Positions 10,163 to 21,153 of a stretch of DNA of 64,000 nucleotides are shown here, piece by piece; the stretch's first letter is position 1, and every line of letters begins with the position of its first letter. Location of the stretch: assembly GCA_016717145.1 (NCBI GenBank), contig JADKGD010000025.1:1-64000 (forward strand). Reading direction: 5' to 3'. Source of the stretch: Saprospiraceae bacterium (GTDB lineage: Bacteria; Bacteroidota; Bacteroidia; Chitinophagales; Saprospiraceae). Both the position numbers and the translations under genes were made by a program. The notes under the pieces are model-generated. The model was not told the DNA's origin and made no database searches. It saw only the letters and a list, made by a program, of their open reading frames with translations.

Positions 10163-12089
10163 TTATAGGTTGATATAAAATGGAATATCTTCTATCACCA
10201 CATCACTTTTATCAAGCCAAAAGCTTTTCATCACTTAAGCCAAGTTGTTTTAATTTAAAATATGCGTTGAGTAAAAGCCATCTCTTAATGTAAATTCATT
10301 TTCTACAGAAAGAAATTTTTCTATGACAACAAATTTAAAATCGGGTTCTGAATTATATTTTGTAGAGCCATCAGGTCTGATATGCAAATTGAGTTCTTTG
10401 TTTTCAACTAATTCTTTTACGATCCTCTTAAAATATAACTCGGTTTTAGGTTGGATACGAAACCCTACATTAATGTTTACTTTGATGACTTCGTCGTCTA
10501 ATAACTCGGTAACGTCATAAGACAATGTATAAGGTTCATTTGTTCTATTAAGATGCAGAAACCAATAAACATCTGCTTTTGGGGTTTTTAGAAAATATAG
10601 ACTTAATAATTTTTTCTTCTATCTCGTGTCGCTTATCTGCTTTTGTCAAATAGATAAGATGCGTAGCGAATTTAGGGATAGCATCATCTTCGCTTAGTTC
10701 TTTTAATTGATTGCTGTGTTTTCCCAATTGTTCAAATTTGGTATATCTGTTGTTTATTTTTCGAGCATAGTACCAGACATACATTGTCATAAATATAAAA
10801 AGTTCAAAAAACAGAAACATCCATCTTTCTTTAATCTTGGCCACATTAGCAATGAAAAAAGATAATTCAATGGTGCCAAAAACAATTGCGAATGCTACAA
10901 CATATATTTTATTCCAATGTAAACGGTATAGTAAAAAATAGCACATCAATAACGTTGTCATCAGCATTGTAATTGTTATGGAGAAGCCATAAGCGGCTTC
11001 CATATGTCCACTTTCTTTGAAGTATAAAATCATTAAAACACAACCAAACCAAAGTATTGTATTTACACTTGGAATATATATTTGTCCTTTGGCTTCGGTG
11101 GGTTGCTTTACTGAAACCCTTGGCCAAAAGTTAAGGTTGATTGCTTCATTAATTAAAGTGAAACTGCCACTTATTAATGCCTGAGAAGCAATAATAGTTG
11201 CTAAAGTTGCTATTATTATACTTGGAATTAAAAACCAATGTGGCACTATTTCAAAAATGGATTTCTTCCATTTAAAAATTTTCGCCTTGGTGCATTAACC
11301 AAGAAGCTTGACCAAAATAACAAGCAACCAAACTTACTTTTACAAAACTCCAAGTAATGCGAATATTTTTAATACCACAATGCCCTAAATCAGAATACAA
11401 TGCTTCTGCACCGGTTGTGCAAAGAAATACAGCTCCAATAACCAAAAACCTTGTGGATAATTTATCAATAAATCAATGGCATAGTAGTGGATTAAGTGCT
11501 TTTAAAATTTCAAGGTGAAAGAAATGTTTCCAATACCAACAATTAAAAGCATAGAAAACCAAATGGTCATTATAGGTCCAAATGCTTTCCTAATGTTATC
11601 TGTTCCAAAACGTTGAAAGAAAAATAAAATAGAAAAATAGCTATTACTATTCCAATGGTTAATGTATTTCCTGAACAATAATATTTTCTAAACCTTTACC
11701 ATATTTAATCCTTCAATGGCAGAAGCAACTGAAATAGGTGGGGTAATAATGCCATCAGCAAGTAATGTTGTAGCCCAAGAATAGTAGGAATTACTAGTTT
11801 TTACCATAGCGTTTTACTAATGAATACAATGAAAAAACGCCCCCTTCACCTTGGTTATCTGCCTTGAGTGTTAGCCAAATATATTTGATTGTAGTTTGAA
11901 ATACGAGTGTCCAAAAAAATACAAGAAACTCCACCATAAACTAAGTTGTTCAGTTATTTCTCTATTTCCTATGACAGCTTTTAAAACATAAAATGGACTT
12001 GTTCCAATGTCTCCATAAATTATTCCAAGGGCCACTAAAAGTGAAGCGGCTGTTACCTTTCCATTTACACTAGTTTTAACTTTGTCCAT
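10163..12089 (-). CDS. kup: KUP-type potassium uptake transporter, frameshifted
   Basis: A proton-coupled K+ symporter of the inner membrane. The N-terminus has the family signature [20 protein letters not shown]. Middle pieces give further helices, and the long fragment [39 protein letters not shown] and [14 protein letters not shown] is typical of KUP. The cytoplasmic C-terminal domain ([20 protein letters not shown]) follows. Read across about seven breaks, mostly at 11250-11870, it ends at the TAA at 10163, giving roughly 640 residues, normal for the family. It follows the response regulator by about 90 bases and precedes the barrel gene. Probably induced by K+ limitation through the adjacent two-component pair. 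Confidence 0.88.
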
Positions 12090-12182
12090 ATCACAAATTT
12101 TAATGGTACAAAGGTGGTGCGAATGCTATTGGTAAATAATAAAAGTTCGATTGGTTTTTATAAAGAAAATATAAAGACATGT

Positions 12183-12858
12183 CTATACAAAACGATAACC
12201 AACTCCGCTTTCTGTAAAATATGTTGTGGTTGATTGGGGTTAGTTTCAATTTTTTTACGAAGTGTACCAACAAAACTCGCAAATATTGAGTTTCCGTTTG
12301 TGAGCCAACACCCCAAATCTCTTTTAAAATAAATTGGTGCGTTAAAACTCGTCCTTCGTTTTTTGCAAGTAGCACCAATAAATTAAACTCGGTTGCAGTC
12401 AGTTTCAAAACTTCATTACTTTTCGTTACAACTCTTGCAGCTATATCTATTTCAAGGTCACCACAAATAATTTTGTTGTCCGTATTGGCAGATTGGTTTC
12501 TGCGAATAGCAGAACGAATACGTGCCAATAATTCGGCACTTCTAAATGGTTTCGTTAAATAGTCGGTTGCGCCATTGTCTAATGCTGAAACAATATCAGC
12601 TTCGTTGTTTTGAACTGACAGAATAATAATGGATTTGTTGTACCAAGTTCTTAACTCCTTTAAAACATCGTGTCCGTTTTTATCGGGCAAACCAATGTCT
12701 AATAATATTAATTCTGGTGGATGATTAGCCGCTAATATAATTCCAGCTTTTCCAGTTTCTGCCTGCCACACTTTGTAATCATTACTTTCCAAGGTTATCT
12801 CAAGCAACTTTCTTATTTGTGGTTCATCGTCTATAATTAAAATTTCAGCCTTACTCAT
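12183..12858 (-). CDS. kdpE: KdpE-like OmpR-family response regulator
   Basis: A DNA-binding response regulator. The receiver domain has IIDDEPQIRKLLE (acidic pocket), the phosphoacceptor aspartate in LILLDIGLPDKNG, and the lysine in DYLTKPF. The winged-helix domain has LTATEFNLLVLLAKNEGRVLT and HQFILKEIWG. A break near 12280 shifts the end; in the corrected frame it closes with ESGVGYRFV and a TAG at 12183-12185, the usual KdpE terminus, at about 225 residues. The start overlaps the kinase stop by eight bases, so the pair is translationally coupled. Assignment to the Kdp type rests on the KdpD-like partner and the adjacent potassium transporter. Confidence 0.88.
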
Positions 12859-13955
12859 TTTTCAAATTATTTAGGTAGGATGCTTCGGCATGAAATTCAA
12901 CTACAAATGCTACGCCTCCACTTGAATTATTTTCTGCTTTTACACTGCCGTTATGTGCTTCAATAAATCCCTTTACTATTGATAGACCTAAACCACTTCC
13001 ACCAGGTTTGGTTTGTGGTAATCTGTAAAACTTATCAAATATAAATTTTAATTCAGTTTCAGGTATTCCATTTCCATTATCTGAAACACTAATGACACAA
13101 TTGCCTGATCGCTGCGAAGCAACAATTTTAATAATTGTATTTTCAGGTGTATAATTTATAGCGTTATGAAGGAGATTTTGCACCACTTGCTCTATCAAGC
13201 CTCTGTCAAATGTGAACAATGGCAAATTTTCATTTGGCTCAAAAATAATGGTTTGCTTGTATGAAAGTGGAAGTTTTTGAATTACAGAATTTATCAGCTC
13301 ATTTGTATCACACCAGTCTAAATTTAGTTTTATCATTCCAGTTTCAAGTCTGCTCATATTGAGCAAATTTTCAACTTGTCTGTTCAGTCTTACACTTGCA
13401 ATATCAATTTGATTTAGTAGTTCGTTTTGGTTGCTTCGTAGAAATCTTTATCTTTGTTTTCCTTCAATGTGTCAATTGCCCCAATAATAGTTGAAATGGG
13501 TGTTCGCAATTCGTGTGAAAGTGAATTTAATAAAGTATTATACAATTTTATGGTGTTTTCTTTTCTTCTTTGTCTCTTGCTTTCGTTTCTTCTTTGCGAA
13601 TTTTTAATGTTAATACTGCATTAACCAATGCAATAAAGAAGTACATAAGAAACATCAATAAGTCTTCGGTACTTTCAATGTGAAAAGTTAATATAGGGGG
13701 TATAAAAAAGAAGTTCCAAATTAAAGCACTCAAAACCGCAGCACTTAAAACAGGCAAAATGTCAAACAGCATTGCCACAATTGAAACAGTTACCAATAGT
13801 AGTAAAGCAACAGTTTTATAGCCAATAAATTGTGAGCTAAAATAACAAGCTACAGAGGTCAACAGAACCAAAGAAATACTTATTTGATATTGATTTTGAA
13901 GGCTGAATTTTCTTGTATATAATAAGTTCAATTTATTGTCCCGTTTTATTTTCAA
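12851..13955 (-). CDS. kdpD: KdpD-like sensor histidine kinase (DUF4118 plus kinase core)
   Basis: This matches the C-terminal half of KdpD. A four-helix DUF4118 membrane domain comes first (AMLFDILPVLSAAVLSALIW, FFFIPPILTFHIESTEDLLM). The H box SHELRTPISTIIGAIDTLKE follows, then the HATPase domain with NLLHNAINYTPE, ISVSDNGNGIPE and GGSGLGLSIVKGF. The N-terminal KdpD and universal-stress domains are absent; in Bacteroidota these are often on a separate gene, which is not here. Two breaks lie at 13370-13550. The first codon of the open frame is TTG and overlaps a TAnnTTTG-like box (13953-13960), so the true start may be the TTG about 20 bases further in. Confidence 0.85.
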
Positions 13956-14128
13956 AAGTAATAATTAAGATATAAAGATTTTATAAAGATGTATCAGTAA
14001 TGTTTGGTCGGTGCGGTAGGAAAAACTTCAATTTTTTTTTATGCGTGGGAAAAAATCCAGTCGAGTTCGTTAATAAATCACTTTACTGTTCTACTGCTTA
14101 GTCTGTGGTGTGTCGTCATAAGGTTCTG

Positions 14129-14150
14129 ATTAACGTCAGAATGTGAAAAA
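14129..14150. repeat. Inter-gene repeat, copy 4 (short remnant)
   Basis: The stretch ATTAACGTCAGAATGTGAAA matches the left terminus of repeat copy 1 (CTAACGTCAGCCTGTGAAA) except for a two-base change and the first base. It continues with AACGCTAAC, another AAC-bearing box. It marks the upstream side of the potassium operon and the edge of the accessory block. Confidence 0.4.
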
Positions 14151-14237
14151 ACGCTAACTAGTCTTCATTTGAGGTAATAAAAGTAAAGATAATATCTGAA
14201 TAAATCTTATATTTACAAAAAAAATATATTTTTGATA

Positions 14238-14600
14238 AAAGGTTAGGATTGGACTCGGCTTCAGTCTATCAGTACCGAAGATCGTATTACTTCTGATAAT
14301 CCTGTACGGTTTGTTGAAGCATTTGTAGAGCATATCGAGCTTTATAAATTGGGATTTATCGTCAGCGCGCCAATAGCTGAAGGGACGTCCGGCATACTAC
14401 CCCAAACTATTTCTTAAAATCTACCTTTTTGGCTATTTCAACGGACTGCTGACCTGCCGAAATCTTGAAAAAAAGTACGGACGTAATACAGAACTCCAAT
14501 GGCCTACCGGCAACCTCCATCCCAATTACTACAGCATCGCTGACCTTCGCAAAGATAATCCAAAAGCATTGAAAATCCTCTTAACTTAAAATTCGCTTAG
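14238..14600 (+). mobile_element. IS1182-type transposase remnant (N-terminal part)
   Basis: Across frames the plus strand reads EDRITSDNPVRFVEAFVEHI, ELYKLGFIVSA, GRPAYHPKLFLKIYLFGYFN, GLLTCRNLEKKYGRNTELQW and HPNYYSIADLRKDNPKAL. This is the conserved N-terminal region of IS1182/IS5-like transposases. The DDE catalytic core that should follow is missing and there is no intact open frame, so the copy is dead. Terminal inverted repeats were not identified. Confidence 0.65.
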
Positions 14601-14995
14601 GAAATGAAGGCGTTTGACCAATAGGTTTAGGAAAAGGTCAAAATAGATCGAAGCGCTCTTAATAAGTAAAGGTCATTGATTTAAGTTGGTTTGGTTTTGA
14701 TAATTATAGCATGAGGTTTAACTACTTTATGCACAATGTTTTGGTCTACCTTACCTAAAAATAGCAATAAAAGACTTAGGCATAACTCAGACAAAACTCT
14801 TTGTTTTTGCAATCCAAACATACGTAAACTTAGCTATGTAACTATATTTTATTTTGGACGCTTGTGATTTAATTTATATTACTATTGGTATTTATGTCGC
14901 TATAGAGACATATTGTATGGTCTTATTTATTTATATTATTTTAACAACAAATATATATGGTCAAATTTCTATATTTGTGTCACAATTAAATGTTT
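14601..14995. other. Non-coding stretch between transposase remnant and M1 peptidase
   Basis: About 395 AT-rich bases with stops in all frames. I see no gene, strong hairpin or repeat match. The first few dozen bases may be further decayed transposase sequence. Confidence 0.4.
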
Positions 14996-16945
14996 ATGAA
15001 ACAACTGGTCATGACTTTTTATCCTGGTCAGTATTTTTGGGATTTTTTATGTCAGGTCTGACTGTGGTGGGACAAACAGATGAAGCCTTTGAGGACATTG
15101 TCTGTAAAGAAACAAACGCGCACCGGCATTTATTTAATCCTATGTTGCGTTCAAATCTGCTTACAGCCAATTATGACCTGAAGTACTATAGGTTTGAATG
15201 GGAAATCGATCCCGCAATCTATGCGATCAAGGGCACCGCAACACCATATTTTAAAGTATTGGAAACGATTTCAAAGAAATTAATTTTGATTTGTCTAATC
15301 TCTTAATTATTGACAGTATTATGTGGCATGGACAAAAACTGGCGTTTTCTCAACCTGGGGTCTATCAGCTAAATATACAATTACCTTCAGTAATAAATAA
15401 AGGAAGTCTGGATAGTTTGTCAATTTCTTATCATGGTTCACCTCCTTCTAGGAGGATTTGGGTCATTTATTCAGGACAATCATAGTGGGGAACCAATACT
15501 GTGGACACTTTCTGAACCATTTGCGCTCAGGATTGGTGGCCTTGTAAAATGGCTCGAAGATAAAATTGATAGTATTGATGTGACGGTAATTACAGATGAG
15601 AGATAGGGCAGCAAGTAATGGAAGCCTTATAAATGAAGTGAACTTGGGGAATCAGAAAAAATCTTATCACTGGAGACACAGATATGCTATTGCGTCATAT
15701 CTTATTGCCACCGCGGTGACAAATTATGCTGGTATATACTGATGATGTATTGCTGAGTGATGGTAAAGTGATGCCCATGGTAAATTACGTTCACTCCTGA
15801 AAAATTTAAACGACGCCAAAGTCTGTACAAAAGATAATGTTAGCGTGTTACAATTTTATGATAGTTTGTTTGTGGACTATCCATTTAAAAAGAAAAATAT
15901 GGCCATGCAGTTTGGATGGGGTGGCGGTATGGAACATCAGACGATGAGTTTTGTGGATCAATTTGGCTGGGGCTTGCTGGCTTCATGAATTGGCTCACCA
16001 GTGGTTTGGTGATATGGTAACCTGTGGGGCATGGGAAGATATCTGGTTGAATGAAGGATTTGCAACCTATCTGGAAGGGCTTACCCAAGAGCGATTTAGG
16101 GGTCCAAATGCATGGAAAACTGGAAATCAGGCAAAATAAACTCCATCACATCTAATGCCGGAGGTTCTGTGAGGGTGGATGACCCCAGCTCTGTAAATAG
16201 AATCTTTAGTGGCAGATTAAGCTACAGCAAAGGATCTTATCTACTTACATGTTAAGGTGGAAACTCTGGAGATGACCTCTTTTTCAAAGCGTTGAGGTCA
16301 TACTTAAACGATCGGAAATATGGTTATGCGGTCACCAGTCAGTTGCAGAGTCACCTTGAGAGTACATCAGACAAGATCTGGATGAATATTTCAAAGATTG
16401 GTATTTTGGACAGGGCTACCCTACATATACTGTTTCCTGGGATCAGGAATCGGACAGAACACTGATAAAACTTAACCAGATTTCTTCCCACCCATCCGTT
16501 CTGTTTTTTGAAATGCCTCTGCCTGCCAAACTAAAAGGTGAAGGAAAAGAATTGCTGGTAAGACTTGATAATGATAGTCCTGATCAAATATTTCCGGTCT
16601 ATCCTGACTTTAAAGTAGAGACTGTAGAATTTGATCCTGACTTATGGCTTGCCGCAAAAAGCACTGTAATCAATGAAGATATATTTTTGTCTTCCCTCTT
16701 CAGATAGAATCCTGAATCCATCAGCATCTATCCTAATCCGGCTACTGACCTTTCTTCATAAAATGAATGACAATGCATCTGTACCCGTAACCTGACATTA
16801 ATAGATACCAATGGGAAAATAGCAAGAAACGGCTATATCACCACGAAAACTGACAAAGTAAATATCTCGGGCCTGGAGTAGTGGCTTACAGGTTTATGGT
16901 CTTGCAAAATGGGAAAACTATATATATATAAATCCATCGTTAAGA
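14996..16945 (+). CDS. Secreted M1-family metallopeptidase with T9SS sorting tail, frameshifted
   Basis: A zinc aminopeptidase-like enzyme. Read across frames, it begins with a hydrophobic leader ([20 protein letters not shown]) and continues with the M1 N-terminal domain ([20 protein letters not shown]). The exopeptidase motif [11 protein letters not shown] lies near 15920. The zinc site [10 protein letters not shown] and [13 protein letters not shown] lies near 15985-16075. The C-terminus has [10 protein letters not shown] and a short beta-rich tail, the type A sorting signal of the Bacteroidota type IX secretion system, so it is probably exported to the surface. At least eight breaks occur, more than in neighbouring genes, so true decay is a real alternative to sequencing error. 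Confidence 0.85.
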
Positions 16946-16977
16946 TGTAGTTTTTATCTTAATTATTGTTGGTATAG

Positions 16978-17020
16978 ATAAAAAAGGTAGAAAATGATGA
17001 ATTTACTACCTTTTTTTTTG
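16978..17020 (+). terminator. Rho-independent terminator
   Basis: AAAAAAGGTAG and CTACCTTTTTTTT form an inverted pair around a loop of about 14 bases ending in a T-run. It lies between the convergent M1 peptidase and TlpA-like genes and could serve both directions. Confidence 0.7.
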
Positions 17021-17069
17021 ATTAAAATTTATCATATTGAACGATGATAAATGTATAAAAAGAAGACCG

Positions 17070-17564
17070 TTATTTTTAAGTGCGGCAATTTTTTTCTTCA
17101 AGTTTTAGCTCGTCTCCGACTATATCCGTTGTGGGCATAAACGATATCCACCTTTTGATCCAACAAAAATGTCTGTGGTATCGTTCGAAATTAAGTGCTT
17201 GTTGTAATTCCTGTTTACTGTCTGCCAATACAGTAAATTCCCATCCTTTACTCTGAATGGTTGCAGGAACTTTTGTCAAACCTTCTGGCATCGTCGATGG
17301 TGATAGCAAGCAGTTGAATATCATATTTTTCTACCCAATCAGCAATTAAACTCATTGATAGCATCCAACTCCTTTATATGGTGTACACCAGGTAGCCCAA
17401 AAACTAACTACCGTTATTTTACCCTTTGAGGTATATTCGTTTGTATTGACCGTCTTGCCGTCTATTGTTTTAATATTGATTGATGGGAATGGATTATTGG
17501 TGTCGGTAAATCCAAAAAACAGCGCCATTACCAGCACTAAAGACAATGATTTTAAAACTTTCAT
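17070..17564 (-). CDS. TlpA-like thioredoxin-fold protein, frameshifted
   Basis: A periplasmic thioredoxin-family protein. It has a signal peptide (MKVLKSLSLVLVMALFFGFT), then FPSINIKTIDGKTVNTNEY, and the active-site strand ITVVSFWATWCTP. The family expects WCxPC. As read, the residue after CTP is tyrosine and the frame is lost. Two missing bases there would restore CTPC followed by IKELDAIN, so the second cysteine is probably lost to an indel. Later pieces (IQLLAITIDDA, WEFTVLADSKQELQQALNF) complete the fold. It is divergent from the DUF6029 and Omp28 genes, with which it probably forms a functional group. Confidence 0.8.
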
Positions 17565-17763
17565 TTTGATATTTTATTATTTAGGCGACTAAGATATTGT
17601 AAAGTAACAATGATATGAATATTTTGTCAAAAACTTAACTATACTTTAACCAAAATGACTAAAAACGTCTGAAAGATGAATTTTACTAATTTTATCGATC
17701 ACTTTTGGTTATTTTTTACCTTGTGTTGTATTTTTATTTTTATAACTTGAATTTTTTTTTTTG

Positions 17764-19399
17764 ATGCGACTATCCTTTCTATTTACTGTCCTCTTTTTAC
17801 ACACAGTCAGAATTCAATTGCTCAAGAGACGCAGGACAAAGGTGTTTTTGCAGGTTCATTTGATACCAATGCAAATGTTTTCCTTCGTGATTCAAGTATT
17901 AATGCTATAAACACACCACAATATGACAGACAGTTTTTTGGGGGCGAATCCTGGTTAAATCTGAATTATAACAAAGATGGGCTAAACTATAGGGGCAAGA
18001 TTTGATATGTTTAATAATTCAAATTTGCGAAATCCTACTGTTTCATTTAGTGGCGTAGGTATAGGACGATGGTACGCTACAAAAAACTTAATCATCTTGA
18101 AATCAGCGTAGGATATTTATAGGATCAGATAGGGCGGGTTTGATTTTCAGGGCTTTTGAAACCAGACCATTATTTATTGATAATGCCTTGTATGGTGCAA
18201 GCGTTAAATATGATTTAGGCAAATCTTGGAATATTATGGGTTTTGTTGGCAAACAAAAACGCCTTCAAGTCTTTACCGGGAATTTAAAAGGGCTTCGGTT
18301 AGAAGGATTTGCCAGTTTTGAGAAGAACATCCGCTGACACTGGCACCTGGTTTTGGTTTTGTTGGGAGGACGATATCTGACGAAAATATGGAAGGCGTCG
18401 TAAATTCATTGCGTACCTATCTTCCGGAAGATAGATTTTTTCCAAACCATAATGCGTATTCAGGCACGGTTTACAATACACTTTCATATAAAAGTTTATC
18501 CTTATATACCGAAGCCGCGCTAAAATCTGAAGATATTTATTACAACCCATTTGCTCAGAAAAAAGAAATAATTGGAAGTTCATTGGGTAAACTCGAACAA
18601 AAATCAGGTTCTGTTCTGTACGGAAGCCTTTTCTGCCAAGGGCAAACTTGGTATAACAGCTGAAGCAAAACGTACCCAAAACTTTAATTTAGGTCGACCC
18701 AAATCTACGATTACTACGTGGACTTGTCAATTATCTGGTGCCCCTAAATCGGCAGAATACTTATAGACTTACAGCGCGGTATAGTCCGGCAGCCCAGGAT
18801 ATTTCTGAAATGGCTTATGGTCTTGACATAAAGTATAAGTTTAACAAGTCGCTCAGCTTCGGGGTAAATTATTCTGATATTGCTACTTTGGAAGGTGTTC
18901 GATTATTTAAAGAACTGTACACAGAAATAATATACAAACATAAAAGAAAATGGCAACTTACTACAGGGCTGCAATTAGTAACATATAATCAGGAAGTATA
19001 TGAAATGAAAGCCGAGGTGCCTTCTGGTAAAAACTGTCGTACCGTACGTTGACTTCTTTTACAAGTCTGCGCCATCAAGGGCCTTACGTACTGAATTTCA
19101 ATATATGTCTACCAAGCAGGACTTTGGAAGCTGGGTTTTTGGTTTGACGGAATATAGCATTGCGCCTAAATGGATTTTTGAAGCCTCCGGTATGTATAAC
19201 ATCATACCAAAGAAAGTTAATTCCAAAGGTTTGATAGAAAAGATATTTTATCCGACATTTGGGGTAGTTTTTCTTAAGGACACACAACGTTACAACCTCA
19301 GATATGTTAAGCAAGTGGAAGGTATCGTATGTACGTAGGAATATGCTGTCTGGAGCCGGCTTTCAGTGGATTCGATTTAGTATGAATACAACATTTTAA
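17764..19399 (+). CDS. DUF6029 family outer-membrane protein, frameshifted
   Basis: An outer-membrane beta-barrel-like protein of about 540 residues. It has a signal peptide (MRLSFLFTVLFL), then GVFAGSFDTNANVFLRDS, YDRQFFGGESWLNLNY and IGRWYATKKLNHLEISVGYL. Many amphipathic strands follow, such as YGLDIKYKFNKSLSFGVNYS. The final strand is FSGFRFSMNTTF, ending in phenylalanine as outer-membrane barrels do. About six breaks occur. Proteins with this domain in Bacteroidota are found next to Omp28-related and TlpA-like proteins, as here. The function is unknown; a role in assembling or anchoring the Omp28-type lipoprotein is an inference from gene order. Confidence 0.8.
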
Positions 19400-19423
19400 A
19401 TGATCATGATAAATATTTGTAAC

Positions 19424-20265
19424 ATGAATAAGTTATATTTTTTTACAACCCTACTATGCATCGTTTTCGTAATTTCATCTTGTACTGAAGTGCAATTAAA
19501 AATTTCTGATCCGCCCATTCCGAGTCGGACAGGTTGTGCTTATAGAAGAACTTTCCGGAGCACATTGCACAAATTGCTCTAAGGGTAGTGCGGCTGTTGC
19601 AAAATATTTTAAATAAATACCCGGTCGCGTACCTTGGGTTGCCGTACATGGTGAGTTTCTTCTTTGATCCCATTATAGGCAAAAGCAAATACGATTTTAG
19701 AAATCCCAAAGCAAAAGACCTGGAAAATTGGTTTAAACCTTGGTATGGTAAACCTGCAGCATCAGTTAATAGAGTACCTACCTCTGATGTAACCGAACCT
19801 TATGCAAATAGCAATCCCGATTTGTGGCAAGCAGAGGTAGAAAAAGAATTGGTAAAAGATCACCAACTCAACATCATATTAAAATCAGATTATAATGAAG
19901 CCAGCAGGGTATTGGAACTTGACATGGCTGCCATTCCCTTAGTAAATTTGAGTGGAAATTATAATATCAGCATCTATCTGATCGAATCAAAAATCATCGA
20001 TGCGCAAACAAACGGAGCTAATATAGACCTGAATTATACCCACAATCACGTCCTCCGTGACATGATTACAAAATTTGATGGAGATGCATTCGGTACAGAT
20101 CTGAAAAAAGGTGATATTATCAACCGTAACTATGCATATACTCTACCGACAACTCCGGAAGGTTTATGGAATCCAAAAAACATGAAAGTAGTTGTTATGA
20201 TCAGCCATCAGGGAAGTAATGATAAAAGCGTAGTTCAGGCAGCAGAGGTTCACGTGTTGGAATAA
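19424..20265 (+). CDS. Omp28-related lipoprotein
   Basis: A surface or outer-membrane lipoprotein. The lipobox is in FVISSC at the end of a hydrophobic leader. After one or two breaks near 19530-19590 comes the family motif LIEELSGAHCTNC with the CxxC pair, a thioredoxin-like feature. A long intact C-terminal part follows (GYSV-type region WFKPWYGKPAASVNRVP, then NYNISIYLIESKIIDAQ). It begins 24 bases after the DUF6029 stop, so the two are probably co-transcribed. The Omp28 family is known from Porphyromonas outer membranes; the molecular role is unclear. Confidence 0.85.
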
Positions 20266-20301
20266 AGATCCTATGGATAATCATTAATTAAGCCAGAGCC
20301 A

Positions 20302-20345
20302 AATTATTAAACGAATTATTAAACGAATTATTAAACGAATTATTA
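20302..20345. repeat. 12-bp tandem repeat
   Basis: The unit AATTATTAAACG is repeated 3.7 times without change, between the Omp28 gene and a terminator. Units are contiguous with no spacers, so this is not CRISPR. Confidence 0.85.
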
Positions 20346-20378
20346 TTTATCGTTATTTTAACTGAGTTATTGACATTA

Positions 20379-20414
20379 TAAAAAAAGGAACCAAAATTAT
20401 GATTCCTTTTTTTT
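20379..20414 (+). terminator. Bidirectional rho-independent terminator
   Basis: AAAAAAGGAA pairs with TTCCTTTTTT around a short AT-rich loop, followed by a T-run. It lies between the convergent Omp28 and rpmA genes. Confidence 0.75.
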
Positions 20415-20487
20415 GTTTGCTAATTTAATCATTTGAACACCATAATCTGAAACATCGATTTTGATTCCATTGATAATTAAGTATACT

Positions 20488-21141
20488 TTATTCCTCTTCA
20501 GATGATGGAGCAGCTACTTTACCGCCATCCATCTGATCTTGCCACTCTTTAAGTTTGTCCCACTCACCTTTGGCAGCCATATCTGCCTGAGCAGACCATG
20601 TGCCTGGGTTGTGGGCAGAAAATCTAGGTCCTGCTTCTGTAAGCACAGCCTGAACTTTATCTAAACTTGAAGCCGCCAAATCAGCAAAAGTAATAATGCC
20701 TGCGGCATGCAATAATTCCGCTATTTTAGGGCCTATACCTTCAATTTTTTTAAGGTCATCTGCTTTAGCCGCTTTGGCAGGTTTTGCAGGTGCAGCCTTT
20801 GACTCAGCCACTGGTGCAGCTTTTGGAGCTGCAACCGGAGCTGGTTTTGCTCTTAGGCATTACGGCTATTGTTTCTTTTACTTCTTCTATTTTAAGTATA
20901 ATACTTACCCAGCATCTGTCATCTTTACCTTTTTGAAGGCCACAGTACCAGCTACATTTGCATGTATGGTAAAGTCTTTGCCAAGATAAACACTATCACC
21001 CGATGAAATCGCTCTCTTTGCCTGACCAATATACCTTTCCAGCTTTTGCAAACTGTCCTCCGAAGAGTTTTACGCCAAGTCGCTTCCACTATGACTATCA
21101 CGTCCGTTATCCGAACTACCGACACCTTTTTTATGAGCCAT
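20488..21141 (-). CDS. rpmA: Ribosomal protein L27 with C-terminal helix-hairpin-helix extension
   Basis: The first part is bacterial L27: MAHKKGVGSSDNGRDSHS, then LGVKLFGGQFAKAG, DSVYLGKDFTIHANVAGTVA and KDDR. It carries four or more indels although L27 is highly conserved. Where L27 should end, the sequence runs on into an alanine/proline/lysine linker (KPAPVAAPKAAPVAESKAAP). A helix-hairpin-helix module follows (DDLKKIEGIGPKIAELLHAA), then a tail with GTWSAQADMAAKGEWDKLKE, for about 215 residues in total. In many Bacteroidota a similar module is attached to L21; here it follows L27. A separate start for the tail (GTG 20811) is possible, but there is no spacing or clear ribosome-binding site. 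Confidence 0.8.
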
Positions 21142-21153
21142 TTTTCTATTCTT

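Noticed and set aside
20302..20345. Possible CRISPR array
   Set aside because: Units are 12 bases and directly joined, with no spacers and no cas genes in the window.
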